From: Rhabdophis nuchalis
Taxonomy: Eukaryota; Chordata; Lepidosauria; Squamata; Natricidae
Direction of reading: 5' to 3'
Length of the DNA stretch: 64,000 nucleotides
Assembly: GCA_039707465.1 (NCBI GenBank)
Contig: CM077647.1
Coordinates: 43,833,110-43,897,109 of the forward strand
Below, piece after piece: positions 20,050 to 31,786 of the stretch (the stretch's first letter is position 1; the number at the start of each line of letters is the position of its first letter). A program made the translations under genes and the position numbers. A model generated the notes under the pieces. That model made no database searches and was not told the origin of the DNA. It saw nothing but the letters and a program-made list of their open reading frames with translations.

Positions 20050-22088
20050 TTTATTTATTTATTTATTCGATTTATATACCACCCTATTTCCCTGGGGGGA
20101 CTCAGGGCGGTGCACAGAAAGATAAAAACCCCAACAACGCATACAAAATATAAAAAACTATTAAATTATTGACTCTGTGCTAAAATTTAAATACTATAAA
20201 AGATTAAAACCAATAAATATTAAAATTTAAAATTATATCCTTGGTCTATGTCAGGCCAGCTAGATGGAAAAAGTGTGCTTTTAACATCCGATGGAAGAGG
20301 CGTAGGTCTGTGATAGTACGGATATCGGGGGGCAGGTTGTTCCAGAGGGCTGGGCCCGCCACAGAGAAGGCCCTTCCCCTGGGAGTTGCCAGCTGGCATT
20401 GACCGGCTGACGGCACCCTGAGGAGGCCCACTCTGTGGGAGCGGACAGGTCGAAGGGAGGTATGTGGCAGGAGGCGGTCTCTCAAGTAACCAGGACCCAT
20501 GCCATTGAGTGCTTTAAAGATGGTTACTAACACCTTGAAGCGCACCTAGAAGACCACAGGCAGCCAGTGCAGCTCGCGCAGGAGAGGTGTTACATGGGAG
20601 TACCGAGAGACTCCCAAAATCCCCCGCGCGGCCACATTCTGCACCAGCTGAAGTCTCCGAGTGCACCTCAAGGGGAGCCCCATGTAGAGAGCATTACAGT
20701 AGTCCAGGCGGGAAATCACGAGGGCTTGAGTGACCGTGTGTAGGGCATCCCGATCTAGAAAGGGGCGAAACTGGCGTATCAGGTAAACCTGATAAAAAGC
20801 CCCCCTGGCCACGGCTGTCACATGGTCGTCCAAGGACAGCTGTGAATCCAGGAGGACGCCCAAGTTGCGAGCCCTTTCCGCGGGGGCTAATGACTTGCCC
20901 CCGATAGCCAGCGATGGAGTTAACTGGCTATATCGAGATGCCAGAAACCACAGCCACTTGGTCTTGGACGGGTTGAGTCTCAGTGTGTTCCTCCCCATCC
21001 AGATCCGCACGGCCTCCAAACACCAAGACAACACTTCCACAGCGTCGTTGAGGTGGCCAGGGGTAGACATGTACAGCTGAGCATCATCAGCGTACTGATG
21101 GTATTCTACCCCAAAGCCACGGATGATCTCACCCAGCGGCTTCATATAGATGTTAAACAGGAGGGGTGGGAGGACCGCCCCCTGAGGTACCCCACATACG
21201 AGGGGCCTCGAGGTTGATCTCTGCCCTCCTGTCAGCACACATTGCGACCGGTCGGTGAGGTAGGAAGAGAACCATTGCAGTACAGTACCTCCCAATCCCA
21301 ACCCCCCCAGCCAGTGCAATAGGATACCATGGTCAATGGTATCGAAAGCCGCTGAGAGGTCTAATAGGACCAGGACAGAGGAACAACCCCTGTCCTGGAC
21401 CATCCAGCGATCATCTACCAAAGCGACCAATGCTGTCTCTGTGCTGTGCCCGGGATGGAAGCCGTACTGGCGCAGGTCTGGATAATCGGTTTCCTCCAGG
21501 TGTCGGGAGAACTGTTGAGCTACCACACTCTCTACAACCTTAGCAAGAAAGCTAAGGTTGGAGACCGGACAGTAATTAACCAACAATGCTGGGTCCAGGG
21601 AAGGCTTCTTGAGGAGGGGTCTCACCACCGCCTCTTTCAAGGTGGCCAGAAGAGACCCCTCACTCAAAGAGGCATTCACTATTTCCTGGAGCCAGCCTCG
21701 TGTCATCTCCCGGGAGGCCAGTACCAGCCAGGAGGGACACGGGTCCAATAAACATGTGGTAGCGTTCAGTCGTCCCAACAACCTGTCCATGTCATCTGGA
21801 GTCACAAAGTCAAATTCTTCCCACAAAATGGTCTCAAGGCCTGCCTCCGATTGCTCGCCCGGACCAACCTCATTGGAGACCAACTCATTCCGGATCTGAG
21901 CAACTTTATTCTGCAGATATTGTCCAAACTCCTCTGCATGGCCCTGCAAAGGAGCTTCCCACAACCCCTGTTGGAGAAGGGAGCAGGTCACTCTAAACAG
22001 GGCGGCAGGGCGGTTATCTGCGGATGAGATAAGAGCGGCAAGATAATTACGTTTCGCCGCCTTTATCGCCACGAGGTAGGTCCTCAAA
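20050..22088 (-). mobile_element. L2 LINE, nearly intact reverse transcriptase
   Basis: Minus-strand L2 with a TTTATTTATTTATT tail at about 20052-20068, a UTR with CCTGGGGGGACTCAGGGCGG (complement of the family 3' motif), and coding sequence reaching into the linker upstream of the reverse transcriptase. It is truncated at about 22088, where it meets a long-TIR MITE. One nonsense codon separates the C-terminal 99 residues from the rest. Confidence 0.88.
20246..22087 (-). pseudogene. L2 reverse transcriptase with one stop codon
   Basis: Two consecutive frames, 20546-22087 (513 residues) and 20246-20545 (99 residues), lie in the same phase. They are separated only by TAG where related copies have an Arg codon (HWLPVVF-stop-VRFKVL). 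The N-terminal linker (RTYLVAIKAAKRNY, EFGQYLQNKVAQIRN) is present, followed by the fingers and palm (LVLLDLSAAFDTIDH, GVPQGAVLPPLLFN, YADDAQLYMS). Small departures from relatives (SVLS to AVLP, YADDT to YADDA) indicate mild decay. It would need only the endonuclease and one reverted codon to resemble an intact family member. Confidence 0.87.
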
Positions 22089-22446
22089 TTTACAACAGTT
22101 CACTTAGTGAACATTCAAAGTTACAATGTCATGGGTTTTTCACACTTATGACCATTGTAGCATTTCCATAGTCATATGATTTACATTCAGATGCTTGACA
22201 ATTGACTCATACTTATGATAATTGAAGTGTTTTGGGATCATGTGAACACCTTTTGCAACCCTCTGTCAAGCAAAGTCGATGGCCAAAACAGGTTCACTTA
22301 ACAACTGTGCTACTAATTTAACAACTACAGTGATTCTCTTTAAAATGTGGCAAATCATAAAACAGGGCAAAACTCTCTTAACAAATTTCTTATTTAGCAA
22401 CATAAATTTTGGGTTCAATTGGGGATCGTAAGTTGAGGACTACCTA
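22089..22446. mobile_element. Long-TIR MITE (GTAGTCCTC family), copy 1
   Basis: The right end reads GTAAGTTGAGGACTACCT. The two halves are roughly complementary: GTTCACTTAGTGAAC and TTCACTTAACAACTG-type motifs, and TCATATGA/ATCATGTGA pairs. This is the pattern of a common reptile MITE with long inverted repeats beginning AGGTAGTCCTC (recalled family pattern). There is no coding capacity. The superfamily of the mobilising transposase is not evident. Confidence 0.65.
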
Positions 22447-22572
22447 TATTTCCTATATGTTGATTTCCCCCCCCTCTTTCACTATGCTACATACTTCTGC
22501 TGTGAACCAGTTAGTTTCTCTTTCTTTTGCCTCACATACAGTAGAAACTAATTTCCTCCAAGAGGGCAGATT

Positions 22573-22934
22573 TTATCAGCATTTAGTGACCGTTCAAAGT
22601 TACAATGACACTACAAAAAGTGACTAATGACCATTTTTTACAGTTATGACTGTTGCAGAATCTCCATGATCAAAATTCAGATGCTTGGCAATAGGTTCAT
22701 ATTGATCATGGCCGCGGTGACCCAGAGTCACGTGATTACCTCTTGTGACCTTCTGCCAAGCAAACTCAATGGGAAGCCAGATTCACTTAACAACACTGTT
22801 GCTTATTTAACAACTGCAGAGAACAACTATTGTAAGAAAGGCCATAAAATGGGCAAAACTCAATTAACAATTGTCTCACTTAGCAGCATAAATTTTGGGT
22901 TCACTTGTGATCATATATCAAAGACTGCCTGTAT
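22573..22934. mobile_element. Long-TIR MITE, copy 2
   Basis: A diverged copy in the same orientation as copy 1. Shared landmarks are AGTGACCGTTCAAAGTTACAATG, TCAGATGCTTGGCAATAGG, GTCACGTGATTACC, GCCAAGCAAACTCAATGGG, GATTCACTTAACAAC and CATAAATTTTGGGTTCA, in the same order. The last ten bases of the TIR are degenerate (AAGACTGCCTG). Confidence 0.6.
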
Positions 22935-24639
22935 TCAATCTTTAATTCCATGTAAACAATTTTTGTTCTTGTTAAACTGTTTATAATGTTGAAAGGATCA
23001 CCTTCCTTTCATTTTTAGTGTGATTTTCTGACTTAAAATGTTTAATACTAGTTTGTCCCAATTTGCTGATGCCTAATGTGTCAATGTGCAGTTGATTCAT
23101 TTCATATTGAACTCTATTAAAACTTTCCATTTGAGATTCATATTCATATTCTCATTGTAAATCATTGCATCTTCATTTTTTACTGCACAGCATCAACAGC
23201 AAATGGATATCATAGAGCCTTTAATCTAGTCATGTAATAAATACCATTAGTACTTTGAAAGATCCTCAGCTGCCTCTCAGTAGCATGTTGAGTGCCACCT
23301 GACTTGAGGCACTCTTGATCTGGCAATATGTCTTCAATCATTTTGTATTTTCTATTCATGTGGTTTTCTTGATAAAATGCAGGAATAAGTTACCAGTGTC
23401 TTCTATTGCACAGTATGAAAATAGTCTTGTTTCAACTGATATTCTACTTCCAGCATCTTCTTATATCACTGCCACCCAATATGGGTGCATTCTTATTTTA
23501 GAAGGGAGTTGGAATTGCTTTCACACCTTCGGATTATATATCTTTGACATATAAAACCAGGGTTCTTCAATCGTTCTTCCCAGAAACAACTTCCTGCCCC
23601 ACCGTTTCAGCTAACAATATTCACTTGTCTAAACTTCAACCATGGCAAATTTATTTTTGAAAAGAAAAAAGGAAAACAAAAATATGCAAATAAATACTTA
23701 TAAATTATAAAAGACAAAATAGGCTAATTTTGAACAGTTCTTATGCCCTCATTGTTCTTTTATGCATTGGCTTTATTTGTAATATAACCTGATAAACTAA
23801 TTCCACTGATACGACGTGCAGTGATTCATTAGCAATCTCTTTAAGTGTTGTTTAAAAATAGAAAATTGGTCACATATATATTGGCATAAAATTTCACATT
23901 GCAGTGGCATGTGAAATAAATATAAATTCGCCCCTGCAAGATAATGTGATGTGATTTTTTAAAAGAAAAGTCTAAGTAGATCAACTAATAATGGCAGCAA
24001 AAGAAATTAAACAAGATGAATGAGCATTGCTTTATTTTTAGTGTTCTGCCAATTTAACTACAGTTCTTAAACTTATCATTTAATCACTTCTTATATTCAT
24101 TTTAAAGAGTGTTAAATGCTTAGGAATGGCACAACATGTAATTAGGCTTTTTTTGTCTAAAAGTGAAAAAGAATGATTTTTAAACATTAGTTTAATGATA
24201 AGAAATCTGACATGCAGAAGAAAATAAATTTAGTAAGCATCTAGACAAGTGGTCTGATTACACTATCCTAATTTGCAAACCTAATTCTCACCTTTTTAAA
24301 GGTACAGTTTTAAAAAGCAAATGATACATTTCACACTTCCATAACTTGTATTTATCAAACAATAAATTTCTTTGAAAATAAAGGTTCTTTATATTAAGGA
24401 AGCTGGTCTTCTAGTCCCATTTATTTTTATTTTTTAAAAAACCCTGTACATTGCTATATCTTAAAACCAAGATTTTAGTTTTCTGAATATTTTCATTTAG
24501 TAACAATGAACCAGACCACCAAAACCAGTAAACAATTAGCATATTCTATATGGTATATATGGCATTTTAAACTCTATTGCATGTAAAAAAATATAAACTT
24601 TTCTTAGCATTCTAGGGTAGCCTATTTACAGTGTATACA
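22935..24639. other. AT-rich intronic DNA
   Basis: No gene, RNA or repeat family recognised. The short open frames are AT-driven. Confidence 0.4.
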
Positions 24640-24852
24640 ATAATTAAGGCATCAGACTAGAAATCCAGAGCTATGAGTTCTATTCCTGCCTTAGGTACAA
24701 AGCCAGCTGGATGACCTTAGATCGGTCACTATCTTTCAATCCTAGGAAGAAGGCAATAGCAAACCCCTCTGAACTCTTGTTAAGGAAACTGTGGGGATTT
24801 GTAATAAATCAACATTGACTCAAAGGTACAACAACAACAACAAAAAGATATA
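24640..24852 (+). mobile_element. tRNA-derived SINE with CAA-rich tail
   Basis: The head AAGGCATCAGACTAGAAATC followed by GAGTTCTATTCC fits a tRNA anticodon-loop/B-box arrangement. The body, with GCTGGATGACCTTAGATCGGTCACT and GAAGGCAATAGCAAACC, and the end CATTGACTCAAAGGTACAAC plus a (CAA)n tail at about 24829-24843 match the general layout of squamate tRNA-SINEs whose 3' end resembles an RTE/Bov-B LINE (family knowledge). Old and diverged. Confidence 0.65.
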
Positions 24853-25189
24853 CTCAGCATTACTAAAATAAATTTTTAAATAATCATAAAAGGTTGCTTG
24901 CAAACAGAAAGGGTTAAATCGATTCCTTTAATCAAAGCCATGCTAAAGCCAAAGGAATTATAGAGCAGTGCACGAGAAATATAATTTAAAGTACATGTAG
25001 CATTTCTCCAACTTGATTGATTGCAATTAATCTCACAACAACTGACTCTGGGATATATACAAGAAAACGAAATACATTTAATAAATACTAAAACAATCAA
25101 TATAGTTATTTTTTTTAAAAAAACAACAACAACTAAATAACCAGGAATATTAGACAACCGTCAGAAAATCAAAAGTATGAAACACTTTG
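24853..25189. other. AT-rich spacer
   Basis: Nothing recognised. Confidence 0.4.
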
Positions 25190-25560
25190 GGGGGAGAGGG
25201 AAGAATATTCCATAGAACAGGCACCATAGCAGAAAACTCTGTCAAATGTCAATCTCTGCAGATCTGCCAAATATAAATCTCCAGTTAATAGAATGTATAG
25301 CAGGTCTCCTGGATCTAGCAGGATGGGCACATAGATTTGGGGAGAGCTCCTTCAGCTAGACCAACCTAGTGCTATAGAAACCTTAAAGGTAATGCAAGTT
25401 GCATTGGTTGCCAGTTTGTTTTGTCCTATTCAAGGTTTTGAATAGTCTTGGTTTTGACCTTGAGCTTTCTCCAAGCCTTTCTGGCCTATTGACATGGTTT
25501 CTCTTCCCATTTGCTCCCACCCAAGCAATCTTCTTCTTTGTCTCTCACCCATAGGAGGAA
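25190..25560. mobile_element. Ancient L2-like fragments, opposite orientations
   Basis: At 25195-25235 the text ATTCCATAGAACAGGCACCATAGCAG parallels, on the minus strand, the CATTCCAGAGGGCTGGCCCCGCC block of young L2 copies. At about 25405-25440 TGCATTGGTTGCCAGTTTG reads in plus as (L)HWLPVCF followed by LFKVL, the HWLPVVFRVRFKVL block of L2. Both are heavily mutated remnants. Confidence 0.45.
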
Positions 25561-28500
25561 ATCACAGAGTGAAATCAGAGGTATATAGTCACAAATGGAA
25601 ACGTTTTTGATAGTTCTTTCATTCTTTTCTAGGGCTTAAAGGGAAAAAAAAGATAAGATGGGTTACACAATGGAGGAAGGCCCACAGCAGATTCCCACTC
25701 TGCTACCATCTTCCCACTCCTGGCTAGACACTGCAAATACTCCAAAGCTCTAGATTCCAGGTTGGTCTTTTTAAATTAAAAAAATGTTATATAGTCCATG
25801 AATATAAATAGGTCAGAAGCAGAAAAGGTGAAGGAAAAAAAATGTAAACCTGCTGTGGCCAGAGCTGTAACCTATTGCAGGCTCATGGGAAAACTTGTGT
25901 GAATATTCCAGGTCTACAGAAGCAGTCTATGAAACAAATTAAGCTGGCACAGAAAGATTACCGCCCATAGTCTATTCATTGGCCCATTTCTCTAAATTTT
26001 ATAGAGCTACTGACACTAGCCCTTAGGTATGTCATGGCTCATTCTTCACTCTTCCATCCATTCATCCTCCTGCCTGCTTTTGTAGAGGCCAAACTTTCCA
26101 ATGCAGCTGGCACTCAGCTCTTGGGTGAAACAATGCTCCCCTGCCTGTTTTCCAACCTGCTCTGTCCTCCTCCTACTGCTTTGAAGTCTCTTTAAGCATC
26201 CATAAGTGTGACAATGTAGCAAAGCATTCCCATTTTCTTTCCCAAAATGCACTCTTTTCCATTCCTTCTGCTTCACAGAGTTCCAATGCACTAGACCCAC
26301 AGGCATGGCCTAGCCACTATACAGCCTATATACATAAATCCTATACTTCAGCTCCTCCAAATCTTTTGGCACTGAACAGTCAAGAAGATTCAATCCAGGT
26401 AAGTCCGTGTCAAACAATAATCCAATCATATTGGACACTAAAGAAAGATCTGGTCATCAATGACCATTTTTCTTTTTATGTTCATATTAAGTATCTGAAA
26501 CCATTTTAGAAAATAAAATAAATTGATATTATCCAATATCAATGATTACTGAAATATTGCTCATCGAAACTAGACATTTATATTAATTTCTTTTCCATCT
26601 GTTTTACAAAAACTCTAATGTGAATACATGGATTTAAGTTTATCTGTTATATATATCTGGCAAGGGTATAGAGAGCAGGCCCTTGATAAAGGCCTTGTTT
26701 AACTTCCAAACAAAATTGAGTAGCATTTGAAAGCTCTAAGTCTGAAAGGTAGCAGAATTTCCCTTCAAAGCTTAACTGCTAAAAATTCCAATATTAAGTC
26801 CATATATTTTTAGAAATTTAATATGAATCCCAAGAAATTCAATGAATGATATTATAATCCATTTTTCTACCATTGTGACACTTCAAATAATTGCATTTAT
26901 TTCTTTTCATTTACATTTCTACATCAAATAAAATAAGAATTAAAAGATGTTAGTTTTTATAGAAATCAATCCATTTAAAATATTTGATAAGTTTTCTTAT
27001 CAACTTGAACAAATGAAAAATCAGAACGTCTCATTACAGTGTAGTATTTTATTCTGTTACATTAAACTATACAAACTTAATTTTCAGACTTTTAATACTG
27101 CTTCTTGAAGGAAAAACAAACAATAAGATAGGCATGTATGGTTCTCATTTATTCAATACTGCATATGAAACTTTCCAATACATGCATAACATAGAAAATT
27201 TACCTAATTTGTAAAATCAAAACTTAGTTCAGATTCAGATGTTATTTATAGAGGCATACAAGATGGTACATGCCTCATGAAAACACATTTTGAAGGATGT
27301 TTTTGCTAGTTACATTTCTGTACTTTTAAATGTGAAGATTAATGCCACATCTTACAATAAAAAGTGGAATATATAAAACTCAGGAATTTCACAGAGAATG
27401 AAACATGTTTTGTTAGAGCCAATTATTTTGCAAAATATGTGGGCATATTCCTTAAAGTGGTATTTATCCAAAGTATAACTATCACCACTTTGTAAATATA
27501 TTTCTGAAATATTTCACTGCATGAACTTGGAAAACTGAAAATTTATATTTACTTAGAATGGGGAAAACCCTGCTGTTGAATTGAAAGGTTGTTTTTGAAT
27601 CATTATATCTTTTTGTAGGTCTCTCTTAGGGAGTCGTCTGGTTCTTTCATTATTGCCCATAGCATCCCTTTCTTGTTTGGCAGCAAAGATTTGAGTCTTA
27701 TCTGATTGTAAATTTGTGATCAAAGCTGCCAAAATTAAAACATTTGTGTTGGACCTACATGTAATTACAATAAACAGGAAGTATATTTCTTTGATTTCCA
27801 TAAATTTAAAATAACGTAAAGCTACTGATTTTGGTTTCTTTACTCATCTTTTTCCTCAAACACTTTCTAAATCCAATTATCCTTTCCTTTTTGATAATTG
27901 TCTTTTACCAATGATACTCAAAAGACTCCTTTTCTGCACTTAGTCATCTAAAGTCTGAATTTCTATTTATATGTTTTTCCTATCGTTGTCAGTGGAAACA
28001 TAATTCCCAACTCTTATCTTTAAAAAAAAATTATTAGAGCATCTTCTCTAATGATATATTGGAATTAGAACTCCAAACATTTAGCCATGCTGATTGGGAA
28101 TGACTCAACATACATGCATCATGTTTTGGAATTATGCCTTAGGAAAACAACAATGATAAAGTATCTTCCTTCTAATGATGTCTTACTAGTGATGTAAGGC
28201 AACCATGGAGATAACCTTGAAGAAATTTTTCAGAGATTGCTGTTACAATAACATGCTGAAGAGCATACTTTGAACGAAGAACTAGGGAACATATAAGAAA
28301 GAGACACAAACTGATTCTCCGGAATATAAAAAGGAAAGAACATGGGTTGCAAAATTCTGTTACAATAGTCTATCTCAATAAGAATACTTTTCTTATGCAG
28401 TTTGAGGATGACTACATCAGGAAACAAAGGAAACATCAGGAAACAAACTGAAACAGTCTGCCAGAATCCACTCTGTCCGGAACTCTGTGTAGTGAGGTTA

Positions 28501-29149
28501 ATTTTGTTAATCCTGAAGAGCATACCTAAAGTTTATATTATCTTAAGTTGTCAAGAATAAAATGTTCTATGAAAAAGAACTATGCTAAAATAGAGGCTTT
28601 AAATTTCAAACAATATGCCTGATTTAATAGCATTTTCTCGCTACATTAAACAGCCCATCCATTTTTATTTTACTTTATTAAACACTAAACCATGGGCATT
28701 AACTAGGTATTGATTTAACTTTATAATAAAAGCTGACATCCTAGCTCAACTAAAACTTTGTCTTTATTAATTCTTGTGAGGTTAAAGTCTATTAAAAGAA
28801 TTATAGGAATATGTAAAGGATGAAATTAAGAATGAAAAGGGCATAGATATGTATGTATTAACGTCTCAGACTTCACACTACACACAGCAATAAACCTTGA
28901 CATTCCAAATTTTGAATGCTGCACTCACCAAGCTTTATGGTAAAAGCTTCACAGACATAATATAGCTAGATATCTTGCTTTACTGCTATCAAGAAAGAAG
29001 TCATATGATATACCTACTGCAGAAAATGAAGCCCGTCCCCTCTCGTCACTACCTCTGTGTCTATATGTCTTTCAGTCTGTCTCTCTCTTTTTCTCTCTCT
29101 CTACCTATCTATCATCTATTCTAGCTCCCCAGATAAAGCAAGTAATCAC
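25561..29149. other. Unannotated intronic DNA
   Basis: About 3.6 kb of AT-rich sequence without a supported gene. The block at 25900-26330 is somewhat less AT-rich but shows no recognisable family. A CT-rich run sits at about 29060-29105. Short open frames (up to 97 codons) lack coding-like composition. Confidence 0.4.
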
Positions 29150-29420
29150 CTATATTAGGCAGTAGTATATTGGAAGTTGCCAAAGGCAGATTATCACTTT
29201 AGTGACAATGGCAAAGGCATAATTCATATTGAATGGAAAGAGGGAATGGCAAATCACTCTAGAATCTTCATTAAGAAAACCAAATAGATGATATATACAA
29301 AATGACTGACAAAATGGTGCCAGATGATGGCCTCCTCAAGTCAGGTTGCACTGAATATCATATTGAGGAACAGCTGGGGTAACTTTAGGACTACTAATTG
29401 TATCTGTGAAATGACTAGAT
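29150..29420 (+). repeat. Possible old SINE-like remnant
   Basis: GGGAATGGCAAATCACTCTAGAATC near 29242 and a following TTCATTAAGAAAACC resemble the body of tRNA-SINEs (compare GGCAATAGCAAACCCCTCTGAACTC at 24751). No head or tail is visible. Weak support. Confidence 0.3.
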
Positions 29421-29818
29421 TAAAACCTTCAAAAGCTCTAGTTCCTGATTTGCCATACAGGGAAAGAAAATCAGAATATGCAAAGAAAGAATTACATTAG
29501 GAATATGGAAGATAAGAAGCATGAAGAGAGAAAGCTCAACACAATGAAATATGAAATGAAATGACTACAGATTTACATCTAATGCATCAGTAAATTGAGA
29601 TGCACTGAGATTGCATTATTTCAGTCAGAAATTCACATTTGAATACTCAGCAGCTGAAAAACAAAGAGTTTTTTAATATATATAGTTAGGAAGGGTATAG
29701 CTCAAATTATATTTGGCTACAATGCAATCAATGACAAATCAAGAAATATGCCACCAGCCAGCACTTGGTAGAGCAGCCACAAAGATTTTGAAGAACATAT
29801 TCAAATCTGTGGTGTGTA

Positions 29819-29843
29819 CCGTATTTATTTGAGTATAACGCGC
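29819..29843 (+). repeat. Left terminal inverted repeat of pogo-like element
   Basis: 25 bp starting CCGTATTTATTTGAGTAT, preceded by TA. It matches the complement of 33091-33115 with one T/C difference. A further GCGCGTTATAAACGAG copy of the inner motif lies at 29881-29896. Confidence 0.92.
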
Positions 29844-29928
29844 AAAATTTTGTACCCAAAAAAGAGCTCAAAGTTTGGGTGCGCGTTATAAACGAGGGTT
29901 CGGGTTTCTGCACGGCGGCGGCGGCAGC

Positions 29929-31295
29929 GGGGGGAGAAGCGGAGCCAGAAAGAGACGCGGGGAGAGGGGGGGAGAAACGGAGCCCAGAAAGAGACGCGGG
30001 GGAGAGAAACGGAGCCCAGAAAGAGACGCAGGGGGGAGAAACGGAGCCCAGAAAGAGACACGGGGGAGAGAAACGGAGCCAGAAAGAGACGCGGGGGGGG
30101 GAGAAACGGAGCCCAGAAAGAGACGCGGGGGAGAGAAACGGAGCCCAGAAAGAGACGCGGGGGAGAGAAATGGAGCCAGAAAGAGACGCGGGGGGGGGGA
30201 GAAACGGAGCCCAGAAAGAGACGCGGGGGAGAGAAACGGAGCCCAGAAAGAGACGCAGGGGGGAGAAACGGAGCCCAGAAAGAGACGCGGGGGAGAGAAA
30301 CGGAGCCAGAAAGAGACGCGGGGGGGGGAGAAACGGAGCCCAGAAAGAGACGCGGGGGAGAGAAACGGAGCCCAGAAAGAGACGCGGGGGAGAGAAACGG
30401 AGCCAGAAAGAGACGCGGGGGGGGGAGAAACGGAGCCCAGAAAGAGACGCGGGGAGAGAAACGGAGCCCAGAAAGAGACGCGGGGGAGAGAAACAGAGCC
30501 AGAAAGAGACGCGGGGGGGAGAAACGGAGCCCAGAAAGAGACGCGGGGGAGAGAAATGGAGCCCAGAAAGAGACGCGGGGGAGAGAAATGGAGCCCAGAA
30601 AGAGACGCGGGGGAGAGAAACGGAGCCCAGAAAGAGACGCGGGGGAGAGAAACGGAGCCCAGAAAGAGACGCAGGGGGAGAAACGGAGCCCAGAAAGAGA
30701 CGCGGGGGAGAGAAACGGAGCCAGAAAGAGACGCGGGGGGGGGGAGAAACGGAGCCCAGAAAGAGACGCAGGGGGGGGGAGAAACGGAGCCCAGAAAGAG
30801 ACACGGGGCAGAGAAACGGAGTCCAGAAAGAGACACGGGGGGGAAATAAACGGAGCCTAGAAAGAGATGCAGGGGAGAGAAACGGAGCCCAGAAAGAGAC
30901 GCGGGGGAGAGAAACGGAGCCCAGAAAGAGACGCGGGGGAGAGAAACGGAGCCCAGAAAGAGACGCAGGGGGGGGAGAAACGGAGCCCAGAAAGAGACAC
31001 GGGGCAGAGAAACGGAGCCCAGAAAGAGACGCGGGGGAGAGAAACGGAGCCCAGAAAGAGACGCAGGGGGGGGAGAAGCGGAGCCAGAAAGAGACGCAGG
31101 GGGGGGGAGAAACGGAGCCCAGAAAGAGACCCGGGGCAGAGAAACGGAGTCCAGAAAGAGACGCGGGGGGGGGGAGAAACGGAGCCCAGAAAGAGACGCA
31201 GGGGAGAGAAACGGAGCCCAGAAAGAGACGCAGGGGGGGGGAGAAGCGGAGCCAGAAAGAGACGCGGGGGGGGGAGAGAAACGGAGCAAGAAAGG
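29929..31295. repeat. 32-bp G-rich minisatellite, about 41 units
   Basis: The basic unit GAGAAACGGAGCCCAGAAAG plus AGACGCGGGGGA repeats about 41 times by hand count. Unit length varies by G-run length (4-9 G) and by a two-base CC loss (GGAGCCAG variants). Because 32 is not a multiple of three, every frame cycles through the same residues. That explains the long Arg/Glu/Gly/Lys frames on plus and Pro/Leu/Ser/Phe frames on minus; these are not genes. It lies wholly within the transposon. Confidence 0.95.
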
Positions 31296-31786
31296 TTTCC
31301 TCAGCTGCGGAGCCTTTGCCCTGCCGGCGGGCTGGTTAGGGTGGAACGGCATCGTTCCAATTTATTTCTAGGAGGATCCTCCTCTCCAATCTTGACCAAT
31401 CCCCAGGCGGCTCAGAGGGGGTGGAAACCTGTTTCTTCGCAGGCGGCATTTGTCAAAAAGGCGGAGGAAATGCGTCGCGATCAGTCCCTTTCCCCTTTAC
31501 CTCAGGCAAGGGTGAGCGGGTAAACTTCACCCTGCATACAAAAGCAAAAATACTCCGGCCCTTAAACTTTCACCCTGTGAAGACATTTCCTTCTACCCCA
31601 TCTCCTCCCCACACCCATTTCTCCCATTGCCAGAAAAGTCAACTTTTTCTTTCCATGGTATCTCTGTCTATGAACCCCAAAACTAACCAGCCTCACTCGC
31701 GTTATACACGTGGTCGCCTCTTCATTTCCTTTCCTCGCCTCGCCCACACCCGCTCATATTTTTATTGATATACTGGTATCTGTTAG
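31296..31786 (+). promoter_or_regulatory. Transposase 5' region with internal TIR-like motif
   Basis: Non-repetitive 490 bp between the minisatellite and the transposase ATG. CGCGTTATACACG at 31698-31710 matches the subterminal motif GCGCGTTATACACGGG near 33074, 76 bp before the ATG. A GGGTGAGCGG at about 31509 could act as a splice donor, with ATCTGTTAG just before the ATG as acceptor; both are speculative. No TATA box was assigned. Confidence 0.45.

Noticed and set aside
29929..31295. Regular ~32-bp periodicity resembling a CRISPR array
   Set aside because: Units are directly tandem with no unique spacers, the array lies inside a DNA transposon, and the genome is eukaryotic.
29728..31352. 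Open frames of 320-490 codons on both strands (Arg/Glu/Gly/Lys on plus; Pro/Leu/Ser/Phe on minus)
   Set aside because: They arise from a 32-bp tandem repeat that cycles through all frames without stops. Composition is purely repeat-derived and no domain is present.
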